NCBI GenBank assembly: GCA_963799105.1
Contig: CAWCVR010000008.1
Location: 1-64,000, forward strand
From: CAWCVR01 sp963799105
GTDB lineage: Bacteria; Acidobacteriota; Terriglobia; Bryobacterales; Bryobacteraceae
Direction: 5' to 3'
DNA length: 64,000 nucleotides
Part shown: piece by piece, positions 25,174 through 33,437 of the stretch
How the letters are laid out: each line of letters starts with the position of its first letter
Numbering within the stretch: position 1 is the stretch's first letter
Translations under genes and position numbers: made by a program
Notes under the pieces: generated by a model
What the model saw: the letters and a program-made list of their open reading frames with translations, nothing else
Database searches by the model: none
Told to the model about the DNA's origin: nothing

Positions 25174-25234
25174 AACGTTTCACTTCCGGAGATAGCAGAA
25201 CGAGGCGGTGGCGCCGCGGGCGCGCGCTTCCGCC
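25161..25234 (+). repeat. direct repeat left of the AbrB/RelE module
   Basis: GGCCGCGGGCTGA, GAGATAGCAGAACGAGGCGG and GGCGCCGCGGGCGCGCGC match 25884-25957 with about 85 percent identity by eye. The left copy contains the yjbR stop codon. Confidence 0.7.
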
Positions 25235-25289
25235 TGGGGGAGGTGCCCGTCTGCTATGCTAACGGCAGAGTAGGTAGTCGGGTTTCGCC

Positions 25290-25598
25290 ATGACCGTCAC
25301 TGTCAAAAGTAAGACCGGCTTGACTGTGCCGTCCAGCGTCCAGCGCCAGGCCGGTATCAAGAGGGGCGACCGGCTGGAGTTCAAGGTCCGCGGCGGCGTG
25401 ATCACCATCATTCCCAGGCTTCCCAGCGCCGATGACGAGTACACGCCGAAGCAGCGCCGCCTCATCGACGCTCAACTTGACGAAGCCGAGAAAGGCCCCT
25501 TTCGCGGCCCCTTCAGCACCGCCGAAGAGATGATCGCCGACATAAATGGTCAACTGAAGAAGCGGGCGGTCCTTAAAAAACTCAAACGTTCCCGATGA
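25290..25598 (+). CDS. AbrB/MazE-type antitoxin
   Basis: A 102-aa protein with an N-terminal SpoVT-AbrB swapped-hairpin domain: TVTVKSKTGLTVPSSVQRQAGIKRGDRLEFKV, then GVITIIP. An extended acidic and then basic tail (AQLDEAEKGPF to LKKLKRSR) would wrap the toxin. The gene overlaps the following toxin gene by 4 bp. The domain normally binds palindromes in its own promoter; TATGCT at 25255 may be the -10. The pair lies between two copies of a roughly 70-bp direct repeat, which suggests insertion as a unit. Confidence 0.85.
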   Translation: MTVTVKSKTGLTVPSSVQRQAGIKRGDRLEFKVRGGVITIIPRLPSADDEYTPKQRRLIDAQLDEAEKGPFRGPFSTAEEMIADINGQLKKRAVLKKLKRSR

Positions 25599-25840
25599 AG
25601 GTCGAATACAGCCAGGCCGTCATTGAGGCCTTGGAAAGCGCGCCTTCCTCCGTTCGCAAGGCGTTCTTCAAGCAGGTGGCTTTCCTGGCCCGAAACCTCC
25701 ACCATCCCTCACTGCACGCCAAGAAGTTCGACGAAAGCCGGGACCGCTGGCAGGCGAGGGTCAACAAGGACTGGCGGTTCTACTTCAGGATCGTCGATGA
25801 CACGTACCACATACTCAAGGTCATCCCGCATCCGAAGTAG
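25595..25840 (+). CDS. RelE/ParE-superfamily toxin
   Basis: An 81-aa small basic protein with the RelE/YafQ-like layout: an N-terminal two-helix part (AVIEALESAPSSVRKAFFKQVAFLARNLHHP), then LHAKKFDESRDRWQARVNKDWRFYFRIVDDTYHILKVIPH. The RVNKDWRFYF and terminal H/K residues are placed as in ribosome-dependent mRNA interferases. It follows the AbrB-type antitoxin with an ATGA overlap. Activity is inferred from family. Confidence 0.85.
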   Translation: MKVEYSQAVIEALESAPSSVRKAFFKQVAFLARNLHHPSLHAKKFDESRDRWQARVNKDWRFYFRIVDDTYHILKVIPHPK

Positions 25841-25883
25841 CGATCACCGCCGGTGGCCCACACTGGCGCGCGACATTGCATCC

Positions 25884-25957
25884 GGCCGCGGGCTGAGATG
25901 TCCTATTTCCCGAGATAGCAAAACGAGGCGGTGGCGCCGCGGGCGCGCGCCTCGGCT
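25884..25957 (+). repeat. direct repeat right of the AbrB/RelE module
   Basis: The second copy of 25161-25234, 723 bp away in the same orientation. It covers the 3' end of the minus-strand membrane protein gene (stop at 25903-25905), which shows that the ancestral boundary between yjbR and that gene was duplicated around the TA module. Confidence 0.7.
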
Positions 25958-27309
25958 TCGTCCCAGACCAAGTCGGTGGCGGGACGCGAAGCTCCCACAA
26001 CTACGGCTTGTTCGGCGATCACGCGGTCGCGGGGAAAGCAGCGGACATAGATTGGGCCGGCCGAGCGGCGGGCCAGCGCGATCAGTTGCTCGGTGGGTTG
26101 GGCGCGATCGAGGAACTGGCGGCGCTTTTTGGTCCACAGAGTGCCGATGTTGGCGAGGAGCATGACGGCCACCACGGCGGCGGTGAGCCCGCGGCGCGCG
26201 CGCGGGAAACGCTCGCGCAGGGTCAGGATGGCGGCGGCGACGATCCAGGCCACGCCCAGGCTCGGCAGATAGAACTGCCGGCTGGGAACGCGCTTCCAAT
26301 ACAACAGAAAGCAGTACGGCAGCAGGGTTGCGCCGGCCCACACCAAGCCTAAGATCACGATTGGCCGGTGCTTCTTCCAGCCCCATGCGGCCACGCAGAT
26401 CAGGCCCGCGAGGCCCCACGCCCAGAAAAGGCGCGCCAGATTGTCGGGCCAGACCAACCAGATGGGAGCGTGCAGCGAGAAACTGCCGTCGTGGAAGCGG
26501 AACGAGCGGGCGCGCAAAGCGAAGATGGACCACACGCCGAGCGCGGCCATGGCCAGCAACGGGAGCACCCAGGGCGCGCGGCGGCGTGCGGCGACTGGGA
26601 CGAGCGGCAGCAGGAACAGCGGCCCGAAGACCACCGCGGATTCCTTCGACGCCAGGGCCAGCGCGAAACACGCAACCGCGGCGGCGTACCACGCCAGCGC
26701 CGTGACCGTCAGATACTGTTTCTCCGCCGCGGGCCACTCCCTTACGGTCGTGGTTCCGTTCGGAACCGCGAGCGTGGGCAAGCGGCCCGGCATCGGCGCC
26801 AAATCGCACGGTCGAAGACCTACCACGCGGCGGGCGCCGGAATCGAGGAAGCGCAACCAGCACGCCAGGGCGGCCACGCCGAAGAGGAACTGCAGCGTTT
26901 CATTGCAGGCGGAGAACCACATGATGGCCTCCTGGTGTCCTTCGTAGACGGCGAAAAAGGCGGCGGCCCAGGCGGAGAGCCGGTAGCCCAGTCGCCGCCA
27001 GCATCCCAGCGCGAACACCAGCCAGACGCACAGCACGTGCAGCCCGATGTTCAGCGCATAGTACGGCGCGGGGCGCAGGCCGAAGGCGTGCCAGGCGGCG
27101 TCCATGTACCAGATGCTGGTGATGCGCGGGCGGAATTCGCTCGATATCATGTCGCGCCACGCGGACAGGTTGCCGAATTTCCAGGAGAGGGAGATGTTCC
27201 AGTAATCGTCCTCGATGAACGGCTGGGCGATCGTGGGGAGATACGCGAGAACCGCCAGCGTGGCCAGCGCCAGAAGGAGGAGTAGGGTCCGGCGGCGCTC
27301 GACGGTCAT
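25903..27309 (-). CDS. polytopic membrane protein, glycosyltransferase-like, unknown substrate
   Basis: A 468-aa protein with about ten hydrophobic segments. An early FIEDDYWNISLSWKF loop with acidic residues after the first membrane segment is the arrangement of GT-C (PMT/GT39-like) enzymes. No complete motif proves this. Around residues 174-193 (26731-26789) the sequence LAPMPGRLPTLAVPNGTTTVREWP is encoded by a palindromic interspersed repeat inserted in frame. The gene's 3' end is duplicated at 25161. The redoxin gene lies 13 bp upstream in the same direction. Confidence 0.7.
   Translation of the reverse strand: MTVERRRTLLLLLALATLAVLAYLPTIAQPFIEDDYWNISLSWKFGNLSAWRDMISSEFRPRITSIWYMDAAWHAFGLRPAPYYALNIGLHVLCVWLVFALGCWRRLGYRLSAWAAAFFAVYEGHQEAIMWFSACNETLQFLFGVAALACWLRFLDSGARRVVGLRPCDLAPMPGRLPTLAVPNGTTTVREWPAAEKQYLTVTALAWYAAAVACFALALASKESAVVFGPLFLLPLVPVAARRRAPWVLPLLAMAALGVWSIFALRARSFRFHDGSFSLHAPIWLVWPDNLARLFWAWGLAGLICVAAWGWKKHRPIVILGLVWAGATLLPYCFLLYWKRVPSRQFYLPSLGVAWIVAAAILTLRERFPRARRGLTAAVVAVMLLANIGTLWTKKRRQFLDRAQPTEQLIALARRSAGPIYVRCFPRDRVIAEQAVVVGASRPATDLVWDEAEARARGATASFCYLGK
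26731..26789. repeat. palindromic interspersed repeat inside a coding sequence
   Basis: GGGCCACTCCCTTACGGTCG...GGTTCCG faces CGGAACCGCGAGCGTGGGCA...AGCGGCCCG. The right arm matches the arm of the element at 56458-56686 at about 26 of 29 positions. Its length leaves the membrane protein frame open. Confidence 0.7.
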
Positions 27310-27322
27310 GGCTTCAGTCGCA

Positions 27323-27907
27323 TCAGTGCTTGAAGTAAGGCGGTTCGCCGCCCGGCCGCCACTTGATGTTGCAGCCGAGACTGGGCTTCTGGACGGGATT
27401 CACGGGCCGGCCGGCGAGCACCGCGTCGATGGCGGCGCGCAGATCCTGGCCGGTGACCGGGACGGCGTTTCCGGGGCGGCTGCCATCCAACTGGCCGCGG
27501 TAGACCAGGCGGCGGTTCTCATCGAAGAGAAAGAAGTCGGGAGTGCAGGCGGCCTGGTAAGCTTTGGCGGCGTCCTGCGATTGGTCGTAGCAGATGGGAT
27601 ACGGGATGCCGATGTCGGCGGCCATTTCGGCGAGACGCGCAGGAGCGTCCTCGGGGTAATCGTCCACGAAGTTCGGCGAGATGGCCACGATGCCGAGTGA
27701 GAGCGCCGCGTAATCCTTGCCCAGCCGCGCCAGTTCCTTCTGGACGTGCTGCACGTAGGGGCAATGCCGCGAAAGGAAGATCACCAGCAGGGCCTTCTTC
27801 CCGGCGAAGGAGGAAAGCTGGATGGTGTTCCCGCTGACAACGTCGGGCAGTTGGAAGCCGGGGGCCTGGGTGCCGAGGCCCAGCATGGTGGATTCGGTGC
27901 GAGCCAT
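27323..27907 (-). CDS. thioredoxin-like (AhpC/TSA, redoxin) protein
   Basis: About 194 aa from ATG 27907. The thioredoxin fold shows GTQAPGFQLPDVVSGNTIQLSSFAGKKALLVIFLSRHCPYVQHVQKEL, with a single active-site Cys in RHCPYVQ and no resolving CxxC partner. The segments CTPDFFLFDENRRLVYRGQLD and SLGCNIKW are the family's usual C-terminal end. This subfamily is common in Bacteroidetes and Acidobacteriota and is probably a cytoplasmic peroxiredoxin-like thiol protein. It precedes the membrane protein gene and diverges from the MFS transporter gene. Confidence 0.88.
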   Translation of the reverse strand: MARTESTMLGLGTQAPGFQLPDVVSGNTIQLSSFAGKKALLVIFLSRHCPYVQHVQKELARLGKDYAALSLGIVAISPNFVDDYPEDAPARLAEMAADIGIPYPICYDQSQDAAKAYQAACTPDFFLFDENRRLVYRGQLDGSRPGNAVPVTGQDLRAAIDAVLAGRPVNPVQKPSLGCNIKWRPGGEPPYFKH

Positions 27908-27972
27908 ATTTCCGAGGATACCAGGACCGCCCCGCAAAATGCGCTACAGTCTGGTTGAAAGGGCTGCGGCGC

Positions 27973-29295
27973 ATGGCGGCGGGCGAGACGAAAATGGGGC
28001 CGAAGGCGGCCGGCGGCGGTCTCTGGCCAACTATTCGAGGCCTGCGTTGGTGGATCGTGGGGCTCGTCTTCCTCGGGACCATTGCCAACTATGTGACGCG
28101 CAATTCCCTGGCGGTGATGGCGCCGCAACTGAAATCCACTCTGCATTTCAACACCCAGCAATACTCTTACGTGGTGGCGGCGTTCCAGGTTGCCTACACG
28201 GTGATGCAGCCGGTCTGCGGTCTGATCATCGACAAGCTCGGGTTGCGATTGAGCTTCACGCTTTTCGCGGTCATCTGGTCGATTACGGGCGGCCTGCACG
28301 CCGCCGCCGGCGGTTGGCCATCGCTGGCGGTGTTTCGGGGATTGCTGGGCATCACCCAGGCGTCGGCTATTCCCGCCGGTGTGAAGGCCGTGGCGGAGTG
28401 GTTCCCGCGCAAGGAGCGCTCGGTCGGGATCGGGTATTTCAACGCGGGGACCTCGTTAGGCGCCGCGGTAGCGCTGCCCATCGTTACCTGGTTGATGCTG
28501 CAATACAACTGGCGCGTGGCATTCGCAGTCACCGGTGCAGCGAGCCTGCTGTGGGCGGCGGCGTGGTGGCTGTTGTACAGGGAGCCGGCCGATCATCCGG
28601 CATTAGGCGCGGCGGAACGAGACTACATCCTGGCGGGCCGCCCAGCCGCCAAGGCGATCGCACGCGCGCCGGCCCGGGAACTTGTGAAGCGCCGCGGATT
28701 CTGGGCCATTGCCATCGCCCGTTTTCTGGCTGAGCCGGCCTGGCAGACATTCAGTTTCTGGGTGCCGCTCTATCTTGCCAACGAGCGGCACATGAATCTA
28801 AAGAGCATCGCCATGTTTGCATGGCTTCCCTATCTGGCGGCGTATTTCGGCAGCACATTCGGCGGTTACCTTTCGCCGCTGCTGATGCGGTGGTGCCGCC
28901 TCGGCCTGGTCGCCTCGCGGGTTGTGGGGGTGTGCATCGGGGCTGCCATCATGATTGCGCCGGCGTGCGTGGGGCTGGCCGGCACGGCTGCCATAGCCAT
29001 TGCCCTCCTCTGCTTCGGCGGCTTCGCTCACCAGACGATCTCCGTCCTGCTGAATACCCTGACCATCGACGTTTTTGCCGAAGCCGAAGTCGCCACGGCA
29101 AATGGTCTTACGGGGATGGCGTCGTGGACCGGAGGCATGTCGTTCTCGCTGTTAATCGGGGCCCTGGCGGAGCGGGTGGGTTACGGCCCGCTGTTCGGAT
29201 GTCTGGGCGCGTTCGACCTGCTCGGAGCGGTCATCCTGATCGCTCTTATCCGCCCACGGTGGCGCGCGGTGGATTCGCCGGAGGCTTTATCATGA
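27973..29295 (+). CDS. MFS transporter, hexuronate/sugar-acid (ACS family) type
   Basis: A 440-aa permease with 12 predicted membrane segments, of the anion:cation symporter type represented by ExuT. Landmarks are TIANYVTRNSLAVMAPQLK, FQVAYTVMQPVCGLIIDKLGLRLSF, VFRGLLGITQASAIPAGVKAVAEWFPRKERSVGIGYFNAGTSLGA and a central loop (REPADHPALGAAERDYI) typical of the family. ATG 27973 follows AAAGGGC; a TTG lies 18 bp earlier. It overlaps the GH31 gene by 4 bp, so uptake and hydrolysis are coupled. The substrate is likely a uronate or an oligosaccharide bearing one. Confidence 0.9.
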   Translation: MAAGETKMGPKAAGGGLWPTIRGLRWWIVGLVFLGTIANYVTRNSLAVMAPQLKSTLHFNTQQYSYVVAAFQVAYTVMQPVCGLIIDKLGLRLSFTLFAVIWSITGGLHAAAGGWPSLAVFRGLLGITQASAIPAGVKAVAEWFPRKERSVGIGYFNAGTSLGAAVALPIVTWLMLQYNWRVAFAVTGAASLLWAAAWWLLYREPADHPALGAAERDYILAGRPAAKAIARAPARELVKRRGFWAIAIARFLAEPAWQTFSFWVPLYLANERHMNLKSIAMFAWLPYLAAYFGSTFGGYLSPLLMRWCRLGLVASRVVGVCIGAAIMIAPACVGLAGTAAIAIALLCFGGFAHQTISVLLNTLTIDVFAEAEVATANGLTGMASWTGGMSFSLLIGALAERVGYGPLFGCLGAFDLLGAVILIALIRPRWRAVDSPEALS

Positions 29296-31691
29296 ACGTC
29301 CATTCCACGGTTTCGGAACCTCCGTTGTTTCGGGTAAGTGGGCGGGTGCGAGGGCGCATCGACCTGTCGAGCTCGACTCAGGCGACAGCGCATATCTTCA
29401 TTTTGGAAAGTGACATCGTGCGGGTCATGGTGCTGCCCGACGGCGCGCCGCGCCAACCGGCAACCTGGGCCATCGCTCCGGGATTGGACGACGTTCCGGT
29501 GGAAGGCCGCGATCGTTTCGATGTCTCGAATTTCACATGCCCGGAATTCACCCTGGTGGAGCAGCCGGAATGGATCGCTGTCGAGACGCCGCGCATCCGT
29601 CTGCGTGTCGGGTTGCGCGGGCTGGGCTGTCAGTGGGCAATCCGCGTGGACGGGCAATGGATCGACGCGGCCGCCGATCGCCCGACGCAGGCTTACAACT
29701 TCGGCTGGTGGGACGACAGAGTCTATCATTACCTGGCTCGCGACCGCGAGGAGATGTACTTCGGTTTGGGCGAGCGTTCGGGCGAAACGAACCGCGCCGG
29801 CCGGCGTTTCCGGATGTGCAACATCGATGCGATGGGTTATAGCGCCAGGTCGTCGGACCCGCTTTATAAGCACATACCGTTTTACATCACCTGGAAGCCG
29901 CGGCCGCGCCTGGCATTCGGGCTATTCTACGACACGCTCGCCGATTGCGCGTTCGACATGGGCTGCGAGCTTGACAATTACCACGGGCTGTATCGCTATT
30001 TCAACGCGGAACACGGGGACCTGGATTACTACTTCGTGGCCGGCCCGTCGGTTTCGGAGGTGACGCGGCGATTCACCTGGCTGACGGGACGGCCCGCGCT
30101 CATGCCTCGCTGGGCGCTGGGTTACTCCGGCTCGACGATGAGTTACACCGATGCGCCCGACGCGCAGAAACGTATGGGGGAGTTTCTGGAGCGCTGCGCC
30201 GAGCACCGGATACCGTGCGGCTCCTTCCACCTTTCCTCGGGATATACGTCGATCGGCGGGAAGCGCTGCGTGTTCACCTGGAATCGCGATAAGTTTCCGG
30301 ACCCGGCTGGGTTTGCGCGCAGCTATCTGGATGCCGGGGTTCGCCTGATTGCCAATATCAAGCCCTGTCTGCTGCGTGGCCACCCGGCATTCGAGGAGGC
30401 GCGGCGGAAAGGGCTGTTTCTGGAGGACGAGAAAGGCGCACCGGCGTGGGTGCAGTTCTGGGACGAAGTGGGCGCCTACCTGGACTTCACCAATCCCGAC
30501 ACACTGGCCTGGTGGAAGGCCAACGTCAAGTCGGCATTGCTCGACTACGGAATCTGGGCCACGTGGAACGACAACAACGAATTCGAAACGTGGTCGCCGC
30601 GCGTGTTTGCCGCCGGATTCGGAAAGCCCTGTCCCGCGCGGGCCATTCGCGCCGTGCAGCCGCTGCTCATGATGCGGGCCTCGCGAGAAGCCCAGCGCGA
30701 GCACGATCCGGGGCGGCGGCCGTTTTTGGTGACGCGCTCGGGTTCGGTGGGCATGCATCGCTACGCACAGACATGGTCGGGCGACAACTTCACCTCGTGG
30801 GAGACGCTGAAGTACAACATCAAGATGGGGCTGGGCCTGGCCCTCTCGGGTGTTTCCAACTCCGGCCACGACGTAGGAGGGTTCGCGGGACCGCGGCCCG
30901 ACGCGGAATTGTTCGTGCGCTGGGTGCAGGCCGGAATCCTGATGCCGCGGTTCTCCATTCACTCATGGAACGACGATGGCACCGCCAACGAGCCCTGGAT
31001 GTACCCGGAAGTTACCTCTCAGGTAAGGGAACTGATCGAGCTGAGAAGCTGGTTGACTCCCTACCTATATCTGCTGCTTTGGCGGTACCGAACCAGTTAC
31101 GAGCCGGTAATCCGGCCGACCTTTTACGATTTCCCGGGAGACCCCCGGTGCTATGCGGAAAATGACGACATGATGCTGGGCGCGTCGCTGCTGGCAGCCG
31201 CGGTGGTCGAGCCTGGCGCCGGGACGCGCAGCGTGTACCTGCCGCTGGGCACCGCATGGTTCGACGTGTGGTCGGGCACGCGCATGGAAGGCGGCCAGAC
31301 AGTGGAATTGCCCGCTCCCTGGAATCGTCCGGTGCTGCTGGCGCGGGCGGGCAGCGTGATTCCCATCGACGCGGGCGGCTTGCGGGGCTTCCTGCTGTTT
31401 CCGCTGCTGGAAGGCGAGAGTGGTGGCGAAAGCTTCGAAGACGACGGCGAGAGCGAAGCCTGGCGAGAAGGCGGGTTCGGGATCTGGCACGTGGGCGTGA
31501 CGAGCGAGCCCGGGGTTGTGCAGGTTTCGGTGGCGCGATCGGGGCAGGTTGCCGGCAGTGAGGACGAGTTGGAGTTGATCTTACCCGGAAGCGAGAATCG
31601 TCCGGTGAAGCTGGCGGGAGCGGGGTTGGTGCGTGAGCATCGCGCGGGCGGCCAAAGGCATCTGCGCGTAAGGGTTGAGGCCGGGGAATAG
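29292..31691 (+). CDS. GH31 family alpha-glycosidase
   Basis: A 799-aa retaining glycosidase of the alpha-glucosidase/alpha-xylosidase family. The N-terminal beta domain leads to MYFGLGERSGETNRAGRRF and the barrel. The nucleophile is Asp427 in ATWNDNNEFE and the acid/base Asp527 in SGHDVGGFAGPRPD. A conserved RSGSVGMHRYAQTWSGDN segment lies between them. There is no signal peptide, so it acts in the cytoplasm on imported oligosaccharides. It is translationally coupled to the MFS transporter. Specificity (glucose or xylose) cannot be read from the motifs. Confidence 0.93.
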   Translation: MNVHSTVSEPPLFRVSGRVRGRIDLSSSTQATAHIFILESDIVRVMVLPDGAPRQPATWAIAPGLDDVPVEGRDRFDVSNFTCPEFTLVEQPEWIAVETPRIRLRVGLRGLGCQWAIRVDGQWIDAAADRPTQAYNFGWWDDRVYHYLARDREEMYFGLGERSGETNRAGRRFRMCNIDAMGYSARSSDPLYKHIPFYITWKPRPRLAFGLFYDTLADCAFDMGCELDNYHGLYRYFNAEHGDLDYYFVAGPSVSEVTRRFTWLTGRPALMPRWALGYSGSTMSYTDAPDAQKRMGEFLERCAEHRIPCGSFHLSSGYTSIGGKRCVFTWNRDKFPDPAGFARSYLDAGVRLIANIKPCLLRGHPAFEEARRKGLFLEDEKGAPAWVQFWDEVGAYLDFTNPDTLAWWKANVKSALLDYGIWATWNDNNEFETWSPRVFAAGFGKPCPARAIRAVQPLLMMRASREAQREHDPGRRPFLVTRSGSVGMHRYAQTWSGDNFTSWETLKYNIKMGLGLALSGVSNSGHDVGGFAGPRPDAELFVRWVQAGILMPRFSIHSWNDDGTANEPWMYPEVTSQVRELIELRSWLTPYLYLLLWRYRTSYEPVIRPTFYDFPGDPRCYAENDDMMLGASLLAAAVVEPGAGTRSVYLPLGTAWFDVWSGTRMEGGQTVELPAPWNRPVLLARAGSVIPIDAGGLRGFLLFPLLEGESGGESFEDDGESEAWREGGFGIWHVGVTSEPGVVQVSVARSGQVAGSEDELELILPGSENRPVKLAGAGLVREHRAGGQRHLRVRVEAGE

Positions 31692-31696
31692 GCTGG

Positions 31697-33244
31697 TCAA
31701 ACCGTGGCGGAATCCCCCGCCATGGCCTCTTTGACGCGATCCGCAATGAACTCCGCGAACGGCTCGATGTCCATGCCGATGCTGGCGCGGTCGAGCGCCG
31801 CGAGGTAGGCATCGCGATCCTCGATCCGGACCACCGTCCAGGGATAGCCTCCGGAGGCGAGCATGGCGTTCATCAGGAAGCGCGCCAGCCGCCCGTTTCC
31901 ATCGGGATAGGGATGCACGAAGCCGAAGAGCCAATGGCCGAGAACCGCGCGCACGCCGGGCTCCGGTTCGTTTTCCAGCAGATCGAACAGTGCGGGCATG
32001 GCATCGCGCACCACTTCCCAGCGCGGCGGCACGTAGCGCGAGGTGCGCAGATAGACGGCATCGTTACGATAACCTGCCAGAGCCGACGCAGCAATCAGCC
32101 CGGCCCCCACGCAGGGCTGAAAGAGTTCGCGGTACCACTCACGGTGAGCGGCCCGCACAACGCGCCCAGGGTTCTCTCCGGCGAGGATTGCGGCAAGGTT
32201 GCCCTTTACGGACTGGAACGTTTGCCAGTAGCCGCGTGCCGCCAGCGCGTCACGGCTTTGCCAGTCGGCGTCAGAGTTGTCCGGATCCCAGTCGCCCGCC
32301 CTCACCCGTTCGACTAGTTCGGCTGAGACGCGGTAGCCTTCGATCGACAGGGAGTGGTAGGCGTCGCTGCAATAGATCTCATCGACGGACTGGAGATAGG
32401 CGCCCTGGTTCGCCGGCAGACCCGGCGGCGCGGGGAAAACTCCGAGTACCTTTCCTCGCATCGATTCCCACATGGCCCGTATGCGCCCGACTATCGGCGC
32501 CGTCGCGGCGGGGACCGAAGCCAAAGCCTGCCGGCCGGCGAAGGGGTCGGTTTCCCGTACGTCATATCCGGCGGCCTTCATGGTGGTGACGATTTCGCCG
32601 GCGGCCTCGGGACGCCCGATGCGCCTCAGCGCTCCGGCGAGGCGGCCGGCAACGAATGAATGCCCCCCGTCCAGGAGGTAGCGGAGCAGATTCGCGGCGT
32701 CGCCGATACCCGCGAGAACGACCTGGGTCTCAATGGGATTGCCGGCGACGAAAGACTCGGGCACCCTGACCAAAGCCGCCTCCGGAGTAAATAGCCGCAG
32801 GCCGTCTCGCACCGTGATGTCGGCTGGCCGGGGCATTTGTGGTTGCTTCAGGTCGAAGAGCGAGGTGCCGAACAGGAGCGTGAGCTTGTGGTTGGCGCCT
32901 TTGGGGCTTTGAACGATCACCTGGGATGGAACGACGGTCTGTTCCGCGTGGAGGAGAATGGACTGCTCGGGAGACAGGCACCACTGGTTGCCGAACCGCT
33001 CACCGCAGTAGCGCGCGCAGAACTCCCAGAAGGAGGCGTACCATGGGGTGCTGTCGCCGTCCCGCGCGCCCGGGCCGGAGGAGATCAGCCACCCCTTCAT
33101 CACCTCCTGGAGGAAGCCGTTCCGGAGCAATCGCTGGCGATGGACGCGGCTGAGCTGATGCGCTTGAAAGACGTGCTGTCCGCCCTGCTGAAGATTTCGA
33201 AGGACGGTCAGAGAGGCTGCGAGCTTTTCATTGGGCGTGGCCAT
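31697..33244 (-). CDS. Fic family protein with N-terminal AbiEi-like domain
   Basis: About 515 aa. Residues 1-100 look like an AbiEi/DUF6088-type winged helix (LAASLTVLRNLQQGGQHVFQAHQLSRVHRQRLLRNGFLQEVMKGWLISS). The C-terminal Fic domain carries HPYPDGNGRLAR at about 444-455, the AMP-transfer motif. The autoinhibitory S-x3-E-G motif is in YHSLSIEGYRVS, so it is a class II Fic protein. A GTG at 33253 is an alternative start. The upstream region has five direct repeats phased exactly at 24 bp across the promoter; the N-terminal domain may bind them. Target proteins are unknown. Confidence 0.9.
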   Translation of the reverse strand: MATPNEKLAASLTVLRNLQQGGQHVFQAHQLSRVHRQRLLRNGFLQEVMKGWLISSGPGARDGDSTPWYASFWEFCARYCGERFGNQWCLSPEQSILLHAEQTVVPSQVIVQSPKGANHKLTLLFGTSLFDLKQPQMPRPADITVRDGLRLFTPEAALVRVPESFVAGNPIETQVVLAGIGDAANLLRYLLDGGHSFVAGRLAGALRRIGRPEAAGEIVTTMKAAGYDVRETDPFAGRQALASVPAATAPIVGRIRAMWESMRGKVLGVFPAPPGLPANQGAYLQSVDEIYCSDAYHSLSIEGYRVSAELVERVRAGDWDPDNSDADWQSRDALAARGYWQTFQSVKGNLAAILAGENPGRVVRAAHREWYRELFQPCVGAGLIAASALAGYRNDAVYLRTSRYVPPRWEVVRDAMPALFDLLENEPEPGVRAVLGHWLFGFVHPYPDGNGRLARFLMNAMLASGGYPWTVVRIEDRDAYLAALDRASIGMDIEPFAEFIADRVKEAMAGDSATV

Positions 33245-33265
33245 AGCGATCACCGGGCACGTGGA

Positions 33266-33370
33266 AATACAAGCGCTTGGTGCTGTACTAATACAAGCAT
33301 ATCACGTCGCGTTAAAACAAGCAATTTATGTATAACTAAAACAAGCAAATTACGCCGAGCGAACGCAAGC
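33266..33370. repeat. five direct repeats at exact 24-bp period
   Basis: AATACAAGC at 33266 and 33290, AAAACAAGC at 33314 and 33338, and AACGCAAGC at 33362 each begin 24 bp after the previous one. The bases between them are not conserved. The array covers the putative -10 and -35 of the Fic gene and extends about 40 bp upstream. It looks like an operator array for the Fic protein's DNA-binding domain. Confidence 0.8.
33296..33324 (-). promoter_or_regulatory. putative promoter of the Fic gene
   Basis: On the minus strand, TTGCTT (33319-33324) and TATGCT (33296-33301) are separated by 17 bp. Each lies in one unit of the 24-bp array. Transcription would start near 33289, about 45 nt before the ATG. 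Confidence 0.5.
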
Positions 33371-33437
33371 TGATTATGCTCAGACTTCTTGTGCGACACG
33401 CCCGGTCCCTATACGGAGTCGGGATCTACGAGGCCCG

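Noticed and set aside
28821..29291. An N-terminal extension of the GH31 frame by 157 residues.
   Set aside because: It overlaps the end of the MFS gene in another frame; the ATG at 29292 with ATGA overlap is the natural start.
33266..33370. The 24-bp periodic array read as a CRISPR.
   Set aside because: The repeated part is only 9 bp with 15-bp spacers and it overlaps a promoter; no cas genes are present.
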